NCBI RefSeq assembly: GCF_004138165.1
Contig: NZ_RYFF01000021.1
Span: 1-64,000, forward strand
Length of the DNA: 64,000 bases
Direction of reading: 5' to 3'
Source: Candidatus Chloroploca sp. Khr17
GTDB taxonomy: Bacteria; Chloroflexota; Chloroflexia; Chloroflexales; Chloroflexaceae
Position 1 is the first letter of the stretch, and each line of letters starts with the position of its first letter. The notes under the pieces are model-generated. The model did no database searches. It saw only the letters and a program-made list of their open reading frames with translations, and was not told where the DNA came from. Shown piece after piece: positions 32,745 through 41,799 of this stretch. Made by a program: the position numbers and the translations under genes.

Positions 32745-35700
32745 CTATTCTGCGATCACGCGTTCAGTCCCGAGCACTTCCTTTAAGTTGTCAATGAGGC
32801 CAGCGGAGATCTGAATCGTGTGCTGTGATTGGAGGATGACCGTGCCGACGCCATTGGGCAGATAGAGCGTCACGCGATCAGGGCCGACGCTCTCGCGCAG
32901 CACACTGTAGATATCCTGCATACACCGGACATCGGCTTCGTCATTGCCAGTCCGCAGCAGATAGAGCCGCAAGGTGCGTCCCTGTGGTGCAGCCGGTGTT
33001 TCGTGGTACGTTCCGCCATTGCTGGCACTGCCATTCCCTTTGCCATTGCCACGACTCTCGCCGCCGTTCACCTTCACCTGTTGCTTGGCCCGAATCGTCG
33101 TGATGGGGGTGGTCGCCGGGGGACTCGGGGGCGGTGTTGGGGGCACTGGCGTTAGGGTGGCGTCGTTTGTTGTTCGTGTTGGCTCACGCACTGACCCTGT
33201 TGCCGTTGCGCCTAGCCGGGCCTCGGGTTCGACAAGCTCACCAAACCCCTCAAGATCCATTTCGCTCGCGATCGGTGCAGGCGCCGGTTGGGCCGCTGCA
33301 ATGACAGGCTCGACACTCTCGACGACAAGTTGGGTCACATCGCGGCGGTTATCAACCTTGGCGGTCAGTTTGACGGCCCCATCATCACACAGCAGATCGC
33401 CCGCTTTCGCCAGGGTGCGCGGGAAGGCGACCAGTTCGATGGTGCCGGTCAGATCTTCCAGATTCGCCACGAGCATCGTATCGCCTTTGCGCGTCGTGAT
33501 CCGGCGCACGCCATTCAAGACGCCGACAAACGTCATCGTCGAGCCGATGCTTTCTTCACTGATATCGCTCAGACTGCTGACCTCGGTCAGATCGACCCCC
33601 TCGAGCGCACGCGCAACGGGATCTTCCGACACATTCAGCCCGAGCAACTCCTTTTCCCAGAGCAACTCCTCTTTCATTTCCGCTGGGGTTGACGTTATGA
33701 TCGGCATCGGCACGCGGGACACGTTCAGGTTCTGGGAGTTGCCGGTTGTCTCGCCAAACATATCAAAGAGGCTGCTCTGGCCCACGTCGCGGGCCTTTTG
33801 GGCTTCGGCCCCTGCGCTGATCGCTTGGTCGAGAATCGCAAGTTTCTGCCGTCGCGAACCGGGCATGCTATCGAACGCACCACCCTTGATCAGACTCTCC
33901 AGGACACGCTTGTTGATCGCGTGGCGATCAACGCGCCCACAGAGATCCTCCAGTGAGACAAAGGGGCCGTTGGCTTCACGTTCGGCAATGATCACCTCGA
34001 CTGGCCCATCGCCAACATTCTTGATGGCTGCGAGCCCGAACCTGATTCCGCGGTCAAATTGCACGCCTACGGGCAACGTCCCGTTGAGTGCCTCGATCTC
34101 GAACCCCTTCTGCGACGCATTGACATCGGGTTGCAGCACCGCAACGCCCAGTCGCCGTGACTCAAGTGCTCCCTTCGCGACATCCTCAATCGTCCCACCC
34201 GCGCCGGTCAAGACGGCCGCCATATATTCGACTGGATAGTTCACCTTCAGCCAACTCGTCTGATAGCTGAGCAAGCCATAGAGCGTGGCGTGAGGTCGGT
34301 TAAACGAGTAGCCCGCAAAAGGCAGGATTAGTTCCCATAACTCGTCGGCAACCTGCTGACTGATTCCCTTTTTGAGACAACCAGCCTTGAAGATAGCGCC
34401 ATTCTCGGCCATTAGCGCCTTGTTCTTCTTGCTGATCGCCTTGATGACCACATACGCTTGCCCAAGCGTATAATCGGCAACACTCTGAAGCAGTTGCATA
34501 ATCTGCTCTTGATAGACAATCACGCCATAGGTGTCTTCAAGGATCGGCTTGAGAATCGGATGCAGATACTTGATCTGGCTTGGATTATTCTTATTCGCAA
34601 TATAGAGCGGAATCTGCTCGAGTGGCCCGGGCCGATAGAGCGCTACCATTGCATAGAGATCCTCGACCCTGGTTGGCTTGAGTTGCATCAGATAGCGGGT
34701 CATGCCCGCAGACTCAAGCTGAAACACATTGCGTGTTTCGCCCCGCCCCAGACTTGCAAAGACATTGGGATCATCAAGGGGGATCTGATCCAGCCAGAGG
34801 CTCTGCCCGGTTGAGCGCTCGATATACTTCAACGCCTCGGCAACGATAGAGAGATTGGTCAGCCCGAGGATATCCATCTTGAGCAGACCCATTTTAGCGA
34901 GGGTTGAACCTTCAAAAGCGGCCATGACGGCCTGCTCATCCTTGGTCGTCCGCTGGAGGGGCACAAGATCCTCGAGCGGCGAGCGACTCACCACGAGCCC
35001 ACAGGCATGTGTCCCGACCGAGCGCATCCGTCCTTCGACCTTTTTGGCCCAATCAATCAGATCCTTCAGATGGGGCTGGGTCTCGTAGATCTGGCGCAAC
35101 TCAGGCACGCGCTCGAGCGCCTGGGTAATGGTTGTGCCGACAGGTAGCGTCGGGATAAGCCGGGCAACCCGATCGACTTCACTCAATTCGATGCCCAGCA
35201 CCCGCCCCATATCACGCAACGCCGCCTTGGCCCCGAGCGTACCATACGTGATAATCTGGGCTACATTTTCACGCCCATATTTAGTGGCGATATAATCAAG
35301 AATTTCGCCACGACGACTATCAGCAAAATCGGTATCAATATCGGGCATTTCAAGCCGTTCACGTGAAAGGAACCGCTCAAAAAGGAGTTTATTGGCAACC
35401 GGGTCAACATCCGTGATCTCAAGGGCATAGAGTACCAGCGAAGCCCCAGCCGAGCCGCGGGGGAGACAGGGGATACCACGTGAACGCGCATACTTCACGT
35501 AATCCCAGACGATCAGCATATAATCGGGGAACCCGGTGGCATTAATCACATCAAGCTCATCTTTGAGCCGAGCCATATAGTGATCAGGCGGAGCGCCGTG
35601 AAAGCGCTTCATCAACCCCTCTTCGCAGATGAGTTTCAGATACGACGACGCATCGTGGCCTTCGGGCAGATCAAACTGGGGCAACTGCACGCGGCCAAAG

Positions 35701-36551
35701 TCGAGCTTGAGATTGCACATCTCGGCAATGCGCCGGGTATTCTCGAGCGGGCCGGTACCATAGCGCTTGAAGCGCTCCCACATGGCTTCACCCGACATAA
35801 TGTGATAGCTCTCGTCCATGGCAAAGTCTTTGGCACAGAACTCCTGATAGGTCAGGTTCATCCCCATTGACATCACCATATGTTGCGTCTTCACATCCTC
35901 AGGGCGCACAAAATGGGTGTCACTGGTTGCGACTAGGGGAATGCCAAGTTCGTTGCCAATCCGCACCAGTTCTTCATTGATGCCCTCGAGTTCGGGAGTA
36001 TTATCGTGCAGCTGAAGTTCAAGAAAATAGTTGTCGGGGCCAAGCAAATCGCGGTAATAGGCGGCCATCGCGACGGCCTGGTCGCGTTGCTGCGCTATGA
36101 GTGCCTGAATGACTTCACCAGCAATGCACGATGAAGTGACAATCAGACCTTCGTGGTGCTGCTCAAGTAATGCGCGGTCGATGCGCGGGCGCGCAAAGAT
36201 CCCTTTGCCCATGCCGTCAAGATGCGAGCGTGTCGTCAAATGCACCAGGTTGCGATAGCCAACCTCGTTTTTCGCGAGCAGCAACAGATGGTAATAGTTC
36301 TTTCCGCCCTTGACCATCTGACTCGTCCGCGAACCGGGGGCCATATAGGCCTCGACGCCGATAATCGGCTTGATGCCGGCCTTTTTCGCCGCATCATAGA
36401 ACTCCATCGCCCCATACATCACCCCGTGGTCAGTTAGGGCAATGCTATCCATCCCTAGCTCAACGGCACGTGCAGCGATGGCCTTGGTTGAGGCGTATCC
36501 GTCAAGCAGGCTATATTCCGAGTGAACGTGGAGGTGTACAAAGTCTTTCAT
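32745..36551 (-). CDS. dnaE: DNA polymerase III alpha subunit
   Basis: The 1268-residue replicative polymerase starts with the PHP domain (FVHLHVHSEYSLLDG, metal-binding histidines intact; proofreading PHP is plausible). The catalytic palm has PDIDTDFADSRR near residue 410. Fingers, beta-clamp-binding and helix-hairpin-helix regions follow, then the OB fold (FVGVLNGVRRITTRKGD, about 1000). Between the OB fold and the C-terminal domain is a ~100-residue Pro/Thr/Asn/Gly-rich low-complexity linker (PVPPTPPPSPPATTP, SRGNGKGNGSASNGG). Start at the ATG opening KDFVHLHVH; the Shine-Dalgarno is weak. Confidence 0.97.
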   Translation of the reverse strand: MKDFVHLHVHSEYSLLDGYASTKAIAARAVELGMDSIALTDHGVMYGAMEFYDAAKKAGIKPIIGVEAYMAPGSRTSQMVKGGKNYYHLLLLAKNEVGYRNLVHLTTRSHLDGMGKGIFARPRIDRALLEQHHEGLIVTSSCIAGEVIQALIAQQRDQAVAMAAYYRDLLGPDNYFLELQLHDNTPELEGINEELVRIGNELGIPLVATSDTHFVRPEDVKTQHMVMSMGMNLTYQEFCAKDFAMDESYHIMSGEAMWERFKRYGTGPLENTRRIAEMCNLKLDFGRVQLPQFDLPEGHDASSYLKLICEEGLMKRFHGAPPDHYMARLKDELDVINATGFPDYMLIVWDYVKYARSRGIPCLPRGSAGASLVLYALEITDVDPVANKLLFERFLSRERLEMPDIDTDFADSRRGEILDYIATKYGRENVAQIITYGTLGAKAALRDMGRVLGIELSEVDRVARLIPTLPVGTTITQALERVPELRQIYETQPHLKDLIDWAKKVEGRMRSVGTHACGLVVSRSPLEDLVPLQRTTKDEQAVMAAFEGSTLAKMGLLKMDILGLTNLSIVAEALKYIERSTGQSLWLDQIPLDDPNVFASLGRGETRNVFQLESAGMTRYLMQLKPTRVEDLYAMVALYRPGPLEQIPLYIANKNNPSQIKYLHPILKPILEDTYGVIVYQEQIMQLLQSVADYTLGQAYVVIKAISKKNKALMAENGAIFKAGCLKKGISQQVADELWELILPFAGYSFNRPHATLYGLLSYQTSWLKVNYPVEYMAAVLTGAGGTIEDVAKGALESRRLGVAVLQPDVNASQKGFEIEALNGTLPVGVQFDRGIRFGLAAIKNVGDGPVEVIIAEREANGPFVSLEDLCGRVDRHAINKRVLESLIKGGAFDSMPGSRRQKLAILDQAISAGAEAQKARDVGQSSLFDMFGETTGNSQNLNVSRVPMPIITSTPAEMKEELLWEKELLGLNVSEDPVARALEGVDLTEVSSLSDISEESIGSTMTFVGVLNGVRRITTRKGDTMLVANLEDLTGTIELVAFPRTLAKAGDLLCDDGAVKLTAKVDNRRDVTQLVVESVEPVIAAAQPAPAPIASEMDLEGFGELVEPEARLGATATGSVREPTRTTNDATLTPVPPTPPPSPPATTPITTIRAKQQVKVNGGESRGNGKGNGSASNGGTYHETPAAPQGRTLRLYLLRTGNDEADVRCMQDIYSVLRESVGPDRVTLYLPNGVGTVILQSQHTIQISAGLIDNLKEVLGTERVIAE

Positions 36552-36819
36552 GGAAAAGTCTTTACACTTGTAAAACCAGCAAACCCCACTGCTTATGCAA
36601 AAAACGAATGTTTTCCACAGCCTTGCTGTCAATTTAGCGCACCATAACGCGCTTTTTAGACATAACGTAGAGGGGGGCGGGTCAGACGATTGCTGGTCTC
36701 TATTATAACACAGGGCTCTGGCTCTGTGGCTAGTGTAAAGGGTACAAAGCGGTCAGTCGCCTCGTATGAACGGTTCTTACGCGGCGACTGATCGGATCGT
36801 GCAGGCGCATCAAGACGCC
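36552..36819. other. Spacer with putative dnaE promoter and ssb-end hairpin
   Basis: On the minus strand TATAAT (plus ATTATA near 36712) is a possible -10 for dnaE. ggtcagtcgcc near 36752 pairs with ggcgactgatc near 36786 and could terminate the ssb-like gene. No coding sequence is seen. Confidence 0.4.
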
Positions 36820-37245
36820 CTAGAACGGTATTTCTTCGTCTTGCACTGGGGCTTCCACATCTTCGACTTCGGCAACCGCTTCGCTTGGCAGTCCCGGACG
36901 AGCATCAAGAAAGAGCACATTTTCAGCGCGAACAAGGGTTCGTGAGCGTGTCTGCCCACTTGCTTTGTCTGTCCACGCGTCGGTACGCAACGCCCCGTTG
37001 ACCCGCACCCGACTACCCTTGTGCAGATAACTATTGCACAATTCGGCCAATTTGCCCCAGGCCTCAACACTTGTCCAATCTGTCTCAAATTCACGCCGCC
37101 CCTCGGTATCAAGGTTGGCAAACCGTTTCGTCGCGACCCTCAAACGACAGACCGCCGCACCATTGGCCAGAAAACGTAACTCAGGATCGGCTCCTAGCCA
37201 GCCAAGCAACTCTACGCAATTGACGGTTCCCTTCACCGGTTCCAT
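36820..37245 (-). CDS. Single-stranded DNA-binding protein, paralogue
   Basis: The 141-residue protein has an OB fold of SSB type: VNCVELLGWLGADPELRFLA, then VCRLRVATKR, then TDWTSVEAWGKLAELCNSYL and KGSRVRVNGALRTDAW. The C-terminal tail EDVEAPVQDEEIPF carries the acidic tip with Pro-Phe used to recruit repair proteins. It is shorter and more divergent than the second SSB at 49544-50077, with a shorter linker. It may be a specialised paralogue (for recombination or DNA uptake). ATG is preceded by GGCAGG. It lies upstream of dnaE on the same strand. Confidence 0.9.
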   Translation of the reverse strand: MEPVKGTVNCVELLGWLGADPELRFLANGAAVCRLRVATKRFANLDTEGRREFETDWTSVEAWGKLAELCNSYLHKGSRVRVNGALRTDAWTDKASGQTRSRTLVRAENVLFLDARPGLPSEAVAEVEDVEAPVQDEEIPF

Positions 37246-37777
37246 ACCTGCCCTCTTTCTTCCTTATGCGCCCGCCTCTCCTCCACAGGGTATGCGCTGC
37301 GCTCTGCTCATACGCTCGCCATCTATACCGTCGCGCCCCCCCCAAAAGATACGGCTCTCTCGGCAAGTTCACCTCTTGCCAAACCCATTAGGCGTGCAGT
37401 ACATCTCCGGGGTCGCCGTCGCCGTAAACGGCTCGGCTACTGCGTGCGAAGCCGACCTGCGCCGGCTGAGGCTGAGTCAGGCCGCGCAGGCGGCCTTCGC
37501 TCTCGCTCGCCAAGGGCTTCGCCCCGACGGCGCTCCGGTCAGGTGATCTTTACATCAGCCCTGCAAGGTATTGTCTCTAGGGTAGGTATACTAATAAAGA
37601 CTGGTATACTCTTATTGTCTTTGCGCAATGCATCCGCTCGATCCCGCGCAGGTGAGTTTCGCATCCCAGCGCCGAGCGCTTATGGTTTTTCAGAATTAAA
37701 TCAGGTAGTGCCGACTTCAGTCGGCTTCCGGCTCAACCGACTGATTAGTCTGTAGTTTAGATACAAAAGCAGGGCAC
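37246..37777. other. Gene-poor region with repeat and possible gene decay
   Basis: Contains two tatact-like boxes near 37586 and 37607, and a repeat copy at 37707-37743. A GC-rich stretch (37410-37545) has broken open frames. No intact gene is supported; it could include the missing 5' part of the decayed kinase downstream. Confidence 0.4.
37707..37743. repeat. Copy of the 27621-27676 palindrome
   Basis: AGTGCCGACTTCAGTCGGCT then TCCGGCTCAACCGACTG matches 27625-27661 with four differences. Confidence 0.75.
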
Positions 37778-38574
37778 ATGGGCGACTCTCTTCAAGCAGC
37801 TTCTGCCGACAAACAGGCAACGATCCTCGAGTTGAGCCAGCTTGTCTGCTCTTCACTTGATCTGGCAGAGGGCTTTGAACGCATTCTGACTGCGGTGCGT
37901 GATCTGAGCCTCGCCATGACCCGACCAGTCTGGCGTGAGGCACCTCAGCGTCGCGGCATTCTGATCACGGTCATAACTGATCTCCAGCCTGTGCCTCCCT
38001 TCGCCGGTGATGCTCCCGCTCTTCGTGAAATGATCACGAATCTGCTCTTAAATGCTGTCGATGCGATGCCTGCGGGTGGTCAACTGACCTTGCATATTGC
38101 GCTTGTGTCCGCGTCGGCAAGCCCCCTGCGACAAGCATCAGCGCTCATCCAACTCCAGCGATACCGGGGTTGGTATGAGCCAGGAAGTGCAGGCGCGCAA
38201 TCCCCTCGCGCATACGCCAGGCACCTTCTTGTTGTCGAAGATGAGCCGCTGGTGCGACGGGTACTGGTGCGCCAGATCCAGCGCCTCGGCTATGATGTCA
38301 CGGAAGCCGCCGCTGGTGCGACCGCCCTTGCCTTGCTGACGGCACATCATTTTGATCTGCTCTGTACTGACTTGGGGATGCCTGGCCTCTCGGGATGGGA
38401 ACTGATTGACGTGTGCGTATGCAGTACCATGATCTGAAGATCGTGCTGATCTCGGAGTGGGGCGATCAACTTGATCCCGCCGAAGCACGGACCCATAGCG
38501 TTGATGCGATCCTTGCCAAACCTTTCGACCTTACTAGTTTGCAGCGTATTTTGTATAGTTTACTTGACCAATGA
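37778..38574 (+). pseudogene. Decayed hybrid histidine kinase/response regulator
   Basis: Pieces of one kinase-receiver protein lie in three frames. The first frame has a GAF-like start (ILELSQLVCSSLDLAEGFER) and the kinase N-box MITNLLLNAVDAMPAGG. The G1 box SSDTGVGMSQEVQAR is in another frame (38151 on). The first frame resumes with a receiver start HLLVVEDEPLVRRVL and CTDLGMPGLSGWELID. The receiver end, DLKIVLISEWGD to DAILAKPFDL with the conserved Lys-Pro, is in the third frame and stops at 38574. The dimerisation/phospho-His region and part of the ATPase are missing. Several independent lesions argue for decay over sequencing error. Confidence 0.75.
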
Positions 38575-39164
38575 AAGAACAACCTTTGCCCTCATCAACT
38601 CGATCGGTTTCACCGTGGCCGATCCGCCAGCGTCAGATCCGTCGCCAGATCGTCTATCTTTGGTGGACATTGATGTTGATCGTGAGTCTTATGCTCGCGA
38701 GTGGCATGCTGGCGGTGACCCTTCAGGCCTCACGTGATGATACGAGACGCACTGATCTTGCCTTGGTGGTGACACCTGTCGTGCCCTCACAGGCGATGAT
38801 TGATCATACCCTTGATCTCTATCGCCGCGGTCTTGTCGCCCAGATGTTGCTCGTCGGCGAGGGCAGTGATGGCCTGCGTGCGCGCCTCGTTGAACAGGGC
38901 CTTAGTGAAGAACGCATTGTGTTGCTATCGACCGCTCACCACGTGCCTACCGACCTACAACTCGCCGGACAGAGTGCCCGTACCCAGGGAAGCCAGACTG
39001 TGCTTGTCGTTGCTGAACCTGTAGACATGTTGACCGCACTCAAAATTATGCGCGACCAGGATCTCCGTGCCTATAGTTCACCTGTCCGCGAGTCGACCCT
39101 CGATCTCGGGACGTTATTCCGCGGTACGATGCGCTATTGGAACTATGTGCTTGCCTTGTCTTGA
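38571..39164 (+). CDS. DUF218 (YdcF/ElyC-like) membrane protein
   Basis: The 197-residue protein has one N-terminal transmembrane helix (about 28-52) followed by a DUF218/YdcF-type domain: LALVVTPVVPSQAMIDHTLD, then LYRRGLVAQMLLVGEGSDG, then GLSEERIVLL. The usual GGG motif at the start of the domain is changed to VTP and the domain is short, so it may be a divergent member. E. coli relatives act in envelope maintenance. Its ATG overlaps the stop of the decayed kinase (ATGA), so it was probably translated by coupling to it. Confidence 0.7.
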   Translation: MKEQPLPSSTRSVSPWPIRQRQIRRQIVYLWWTLMLIVSLMLASGMLAVTLQASRDDTRRTDLALVVTPVVPSQAMIDHTLDLYRRGLVAQMLLVGEGSDGLRARLVEQGLSEERIVLLSTAHHVPTDLQLAGQSARTQGSQTVLVVAEPVDMLTALKIMRDQDLRAYSSPVRESTLDLGTLFRGTMRYWNYVLALS

Positions 39165-39206
39165 GGCTGAAAAACGTGTGATTAACACGAGACGTTGTGC
39201 CCACGT

Positions 39207-39235
39207 TTGACAGCCCCCTCACGCTCTGCTATAAT
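39207..39235 (+). promoter_or_regulatory. Perfect consensus promoter for rplU-rpmA
   Basis: TTGACA - 17 bp - TATAAT, exact consensus. The leader of about 120 bases before rplU is rich in short inverted pairs (gcagacctgcagc near 39308) and may carry an L21-type autoregulatory structure. Confidence 0.9.
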
Positions 39236-39365
39236 GCACCGGGTTAAGGGCGGTGTTCCCGCTCTATTTTCATGTTGTCGAGAAACGAGTTGTTGGCCGC
39301 AGCACCAGCAGACCTGCAGCGGGTTCCTGCTACTCGTCATGCAGCTGCCGAAGGAGAATGTTGCC

Positions 39366-39680
39366 GTGTATGCGATTATCCGTGATCGCGGAATGCAATA
39401 CCGCGTTGAGCAGGGTCAGGTTCTTACCATTGACCTCGTAGCACATGCCGAGGCTGGGGCTGAGCTTGAGCTTGGCGAAGTGCTTCTGGTCAGTGATGGT
39501 GAAAAGGTTACGGTTGGTTCGCCCCTCGTCAGTGGGGCTATGGTACGGGCCGAGGTGCTTGACCATGTCAAGGGCGACAAGATTGTTGTCTTCCGTTACC
39601 GCAACAAGAAGCGCTATCGCCGTCGCACCGGCCATCGCCAGCGCTATACACAGATCAAAATTAACGAGATTACGATCTAG
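39366..39680 (+). CDS. rplU: 50S ribosomal protein L21
   Basis: The 104-residue protein reads [20 protein letters not shown] and ends [12 protein letters not shown], matching bacterial L21. The GTG start with AAGGAG nine bases upstream gives the family's normal length (about 103); upstream in-frame ATGs would add an unrelated extension. It is first in the rplU-rpmA-(rpmE) cluster behind a consensus promoter. Confidence 0.95.
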   Translation: MYAIIRDRGMQYRVEQGQVLTIDLVAHAEAGAELELGEVLLVSDGEKVTVGSPLVSGAMVRAEVLDHVKGDKIVVFRYRNKKRYRRRTGHRQRYTQIKINEITI

Positions 39681-39694
39681 AAGAGGAACAAGTC

Positions 39695-39970
39695 ATGGCA
39701 CATAAAAAGGGTGTAGGCAGTTCGCGCAATGGCCGCGATAGCAAGCCCAAAATGCGTGGCGTCAAGATGTATGGCGGGCAGCGCGTCGTTCCTGGCAATA
39801 TTATTGTTCGCCAGTGCGGCACCAAGATTAAGCCTGGCAAGAATGTTGGCCTCGGGCGTGACTATACGATCTATGCGATGATCGAGGGTGTTGTCAAGTT
39901 TCAGCCCTATTCGCGCACCCAGAAGATGGTGAGTGTCATCCCCTTTGAGGTTGCCGCGAGCGCTGATTAA
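39695..39970 (+). CDS. rpmA: 50S ribosomal protein L27
   Basis: The 91-residue protein begins [15 protein letters not shown] and contains [17 protein letters not shown], diagnostic of L27. Its N-terminal tail reaches the peptidyl-transferase centre. There is no Firmicute-type cleavable N-terminal extension, because the AHKK sequence follows the initiator directly. It lies 14 bases after rplU with GAGGAAC upstream. Confidence 0.97.
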   Translation: MAHKKGVGSSRNGRDSKPKMRGVKMYGGQRVVPGNIIVRQCGTKIKPGKNVGLGRDYTIYAMIEGVVKFQPYSRTQKMVSVIPFEVAASAD

Positions 39971-40030
39971 CGAGCGTATAGTTAGCCTGATCTGTTGCGT
40001 AAAGCTTGTCAAAACGCGAAGAAATAGCCC

Positions 40031-40066
40031 GGAAGGCCTGATGAGAGCGCTACGTTCTCGCCTTCC
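40031..40066 (+). promoter_or_regulatory. Leader hairpin upstream of rpmE
   Basis: GGAAGGC pairs with GCCTTCC, and GAGA with TCTC inside it, 18 bases before the rpmE start region. It may be an autoregulatory leader of the ribosomal protein gene. Confidence 0.45.
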
Positions 40067-40084
40067 GTAACGAGGAGCGTAGTT

Positions 40085-40384
40085 GTGAAGCAGGGCATTC
40101 ACCCCAAGTACAATACCGATGGCGTGGTTTGCACGACCTGTGGCACCCGGTGGCAAATTGGCACAACACGCCAGAATCTGCGTGTTGAGATTTGCTCAAA
40201 TTGTCACCCGTTTTATACCGGTGAGCAGCGCATTGTTGATACTGCCGGCCAAGTTGATCGTTTTATGAAGCGCCTCAGTGCTTCGCAGGATCGCCAGGCC
40301 GCTATCGAAAAGCAGCGCACAGCCAAAAATCAGCCCCAACCCAAGAAGAGTTTGCTCAAAGAACTCTATGGCGACGATGCGTAA
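40085..40384 (+). CDS. rpmE: 50S ribosomal protein L31 (zinc-binding type)
   Basis: The 99-residue protein starts KQGIHPKYNTDGVVCTTCGT and has a second pair, ICSNCHPFYTG. Together these four cysteines form the zinc ribbon of the C+ L31 class. The final ~30 residues (QRTAKNQPQPKKSLLKEL) are an extension beyond the usual ~70. The start is GTG after GAGGAGCG. It follows rpmA by 114 bp and may be co-transcribed. Confidence 0.95.
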   Translation: MKQGIHPKYNTDGVVCTTCGTRWQIGTTRQNLRVEICSNCHPFYTGEQRIVDTAGQVDRFMKRLSASQDRQAAIEKQRTAKNQPQPKKSLLKELYGDDA

Positions 40385-40405
40385 TTCGCGTCGCTTGCGT
40401 GCCGC

Positions 40406-40444
40406 AACAAGAAGCGCACTGGCTTGACCAGTGCGCTTCTTGTT
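40406..40444. terminator. 17-bp perfect hairpin after rpmE
   Basis: AACAAGAAGCGCACTGG-cttga-CCAGTGCGCTTCTTGTT, between convergent rpmE and the WYL regulator gene. Confidence 0.85.
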
Positions 40445-40456
40445 ATGGTACGCGAC

Positions 40457-41470
40457 TCAGGCCTCTTGTCCGCCGTCGTATAAGGCTACCATGCGCCTGG
40501 CGTGTGCTTGTATCTCTGCACGCAGGGCCGGTGGGGCGAGAACTTCGGCGTCGGCACCCCACCCAAGAATCCACGGCAAGACTTCGCGGATGCCGCCAAT
40601 GGTCATCGCGAGTTCGCATCCACCGTTGGCTAGTTCGGTCAGACGCTGCGAGTGATGCCAGAGGCTCTCACGGATCTGAGGGGCCACGTGGGCACTGAAG
40701 CGTACCTGCACCTCGACCTCAGTCTCGTCCATCACGCCCCAGGCACGGGCAAGAAAGGCGTACGGGTCAAAGTCAGTCGGCACCGTATAGCTTTCATCAA
40801 GCAGTTCGGCGGTCTCGATGCGCTCGATTTTGAAGGTGCGAATCGCCGCTCGTAGGCGATCATGCCCAATCACATAGGCCGCTGGCGCACTACGTGAAAC
40901 CTCAATGAAGTAGGGCGCTACGTCACGTTCGGTAAGTTCACGGTTGGGAGCACGGTAACGGAGCCGCACCATGCGCTGTTCGGCCCAGGCTAGGGTCAGG
41001 ACTTCGAGGATGCGAACATAGGCGGTGCGTACGGGCCGTTCACGAACAAGATCGGCAACCCGTGCAATGTGCTCAGCAACGGTGCCTGCTGGCATCCCTG
41101 CGGCAAGCTTGTCGAGGGCCGAGACCGTGTGCGGATTGTGTTCGTCGCTATGATGCGCCAGCAGGCGGGCGGCAAAGTAGAGCGCAACCGTTTCGTTGAG
41201 GTTGAGCCGGATCGTCGAGAGGTAGGTGGCACGGTTGATGCCAAAGCGTCCGCTATCCTCCCAGATCGGAACACCCATCGAGTCAAGGGCTTCGAGATCG
41301 CGGTAGATGGTGCGTCGGGTCACCCCACAATCGCGGGCCAGATCACTGACCCGCAACCCCTCGGGTGCATTGTAAAGCCGATGCTCGAGCCGGCGGAGGC
41401 GGGCCGCTTTGCTGGCAATGCGATGATCTTCCTCCTCCGGAGACCGATCCTGTGATGCTGCAATTGCCAC
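40457..41470 (-). CDS. DeoR/YafY-type HTH regulator with WYL domain
   Basis: The 337-residue protein has an N-terminal winged helix (about 25-85: LRVSDLARDCGVTRRTIYRD as recognition region), a middle helical region, and a C-terminal WYL domain (YVIGHDRLRAAIRTFKIERI near 200). WYL proteins sense ligands such as nucleic acid and often control DNA-damage, defence or stress genes. The start is GTG, three bases after the stop of the small membrane protein gene, so the two are translationally linked. No defence genes are adjacent. Confidence 0.85.
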   Translation of the reverse strand: MAIAASQDRSPEEEDHRIASKAARLRRLEHRLYNAPEGLRVSDLARDCGVTRRTIYRDLEALDSMGVPIWEDSGRFGINRATYLSTIRLNLNETVALYFAARLLAHHSDEHNPHTVSALDKLAAGMPAGTVAEHIARVADLVRERPVRTAYVRILEVLTLAWAEQRMVRLRYRAPNRELTERDVAPYFIEVSRSAPAAYVIGHDRLRAAIRTFKIERIETAELLDESYTVPTDFDPYAFLARAWGVMDETEVEVQVRFSAHVAPQIRESLWHHSQRLTELANGGCELAMTIGGIREVLPWILGWGADAEVLAPPALRAEIQAHARRMVALYDGGQEA

Positions 41471-41473
41471 GGC

Positions 41474-41686
41474 TTAGATCACAAAAGAGACGGCAACCAT
41501 CCCGAAAAACAGGACAGAACTCAAGATGGCGATCAGCCGCAAATCGCGCCGGACATACATATAGTCCTGCGTATAATCGGGCGCAGACGCATGGTGGCGT
41601 GCAACAGTGGTTGGCCCTGGACGCCGCTGCTGGGGGCTGCGGATCGGCTGCCGACGACGCTGTTGTGAGCGAGAAGTACTGGGCAT
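41474..41686 (-). CDS. Small single-pass membrane protein
   Basis: The 70-residue protein has a basic, Gln/Ser/Pro-rich N-terminus (RSQQRRRQPIRSPQQRRPGP) and one C-terminal transmembrane helix (LIAILSSVLFFGMVAVSFVI). AAGGAAC precedes the ATG. Three bases separate it from the WYL regulator gene, suggesting co-expression. The family is not recognised; the topology suggests a membrane-associated cytoplasmic tail. Confidence 0.65.
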   Translation of the reverse strand: MPSTSRSQQRRRQPIRSPQQRRPGPTTVARHHASAPDYTQDYMYVRRDLRLIAILSSVLFFGMVAVSFVI

Positions 41687-41733
41687 GAGACGTTCCTTGA
41701 ACTTGATGACGCTATCGCTACAGACACGGTATT

Positions 41734-41778
41734 ATACCATGTTGCGGCTGGGGCTTTGCCCCAGCCGCAACATGGTAT
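41734..41778. terminator. 21-bp perfect hairpin
   Basis: ATACCATGTTGCGGCTGGGG plus C pairs with its exact complement across ttt. It follows the NHL lipoprotein gene on the minus strand, upstream of the small membrane protein gene. Confidence 0.85.
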
Positions 41779-41799
41779 AGGGCTACACTGAAAAGCTGT

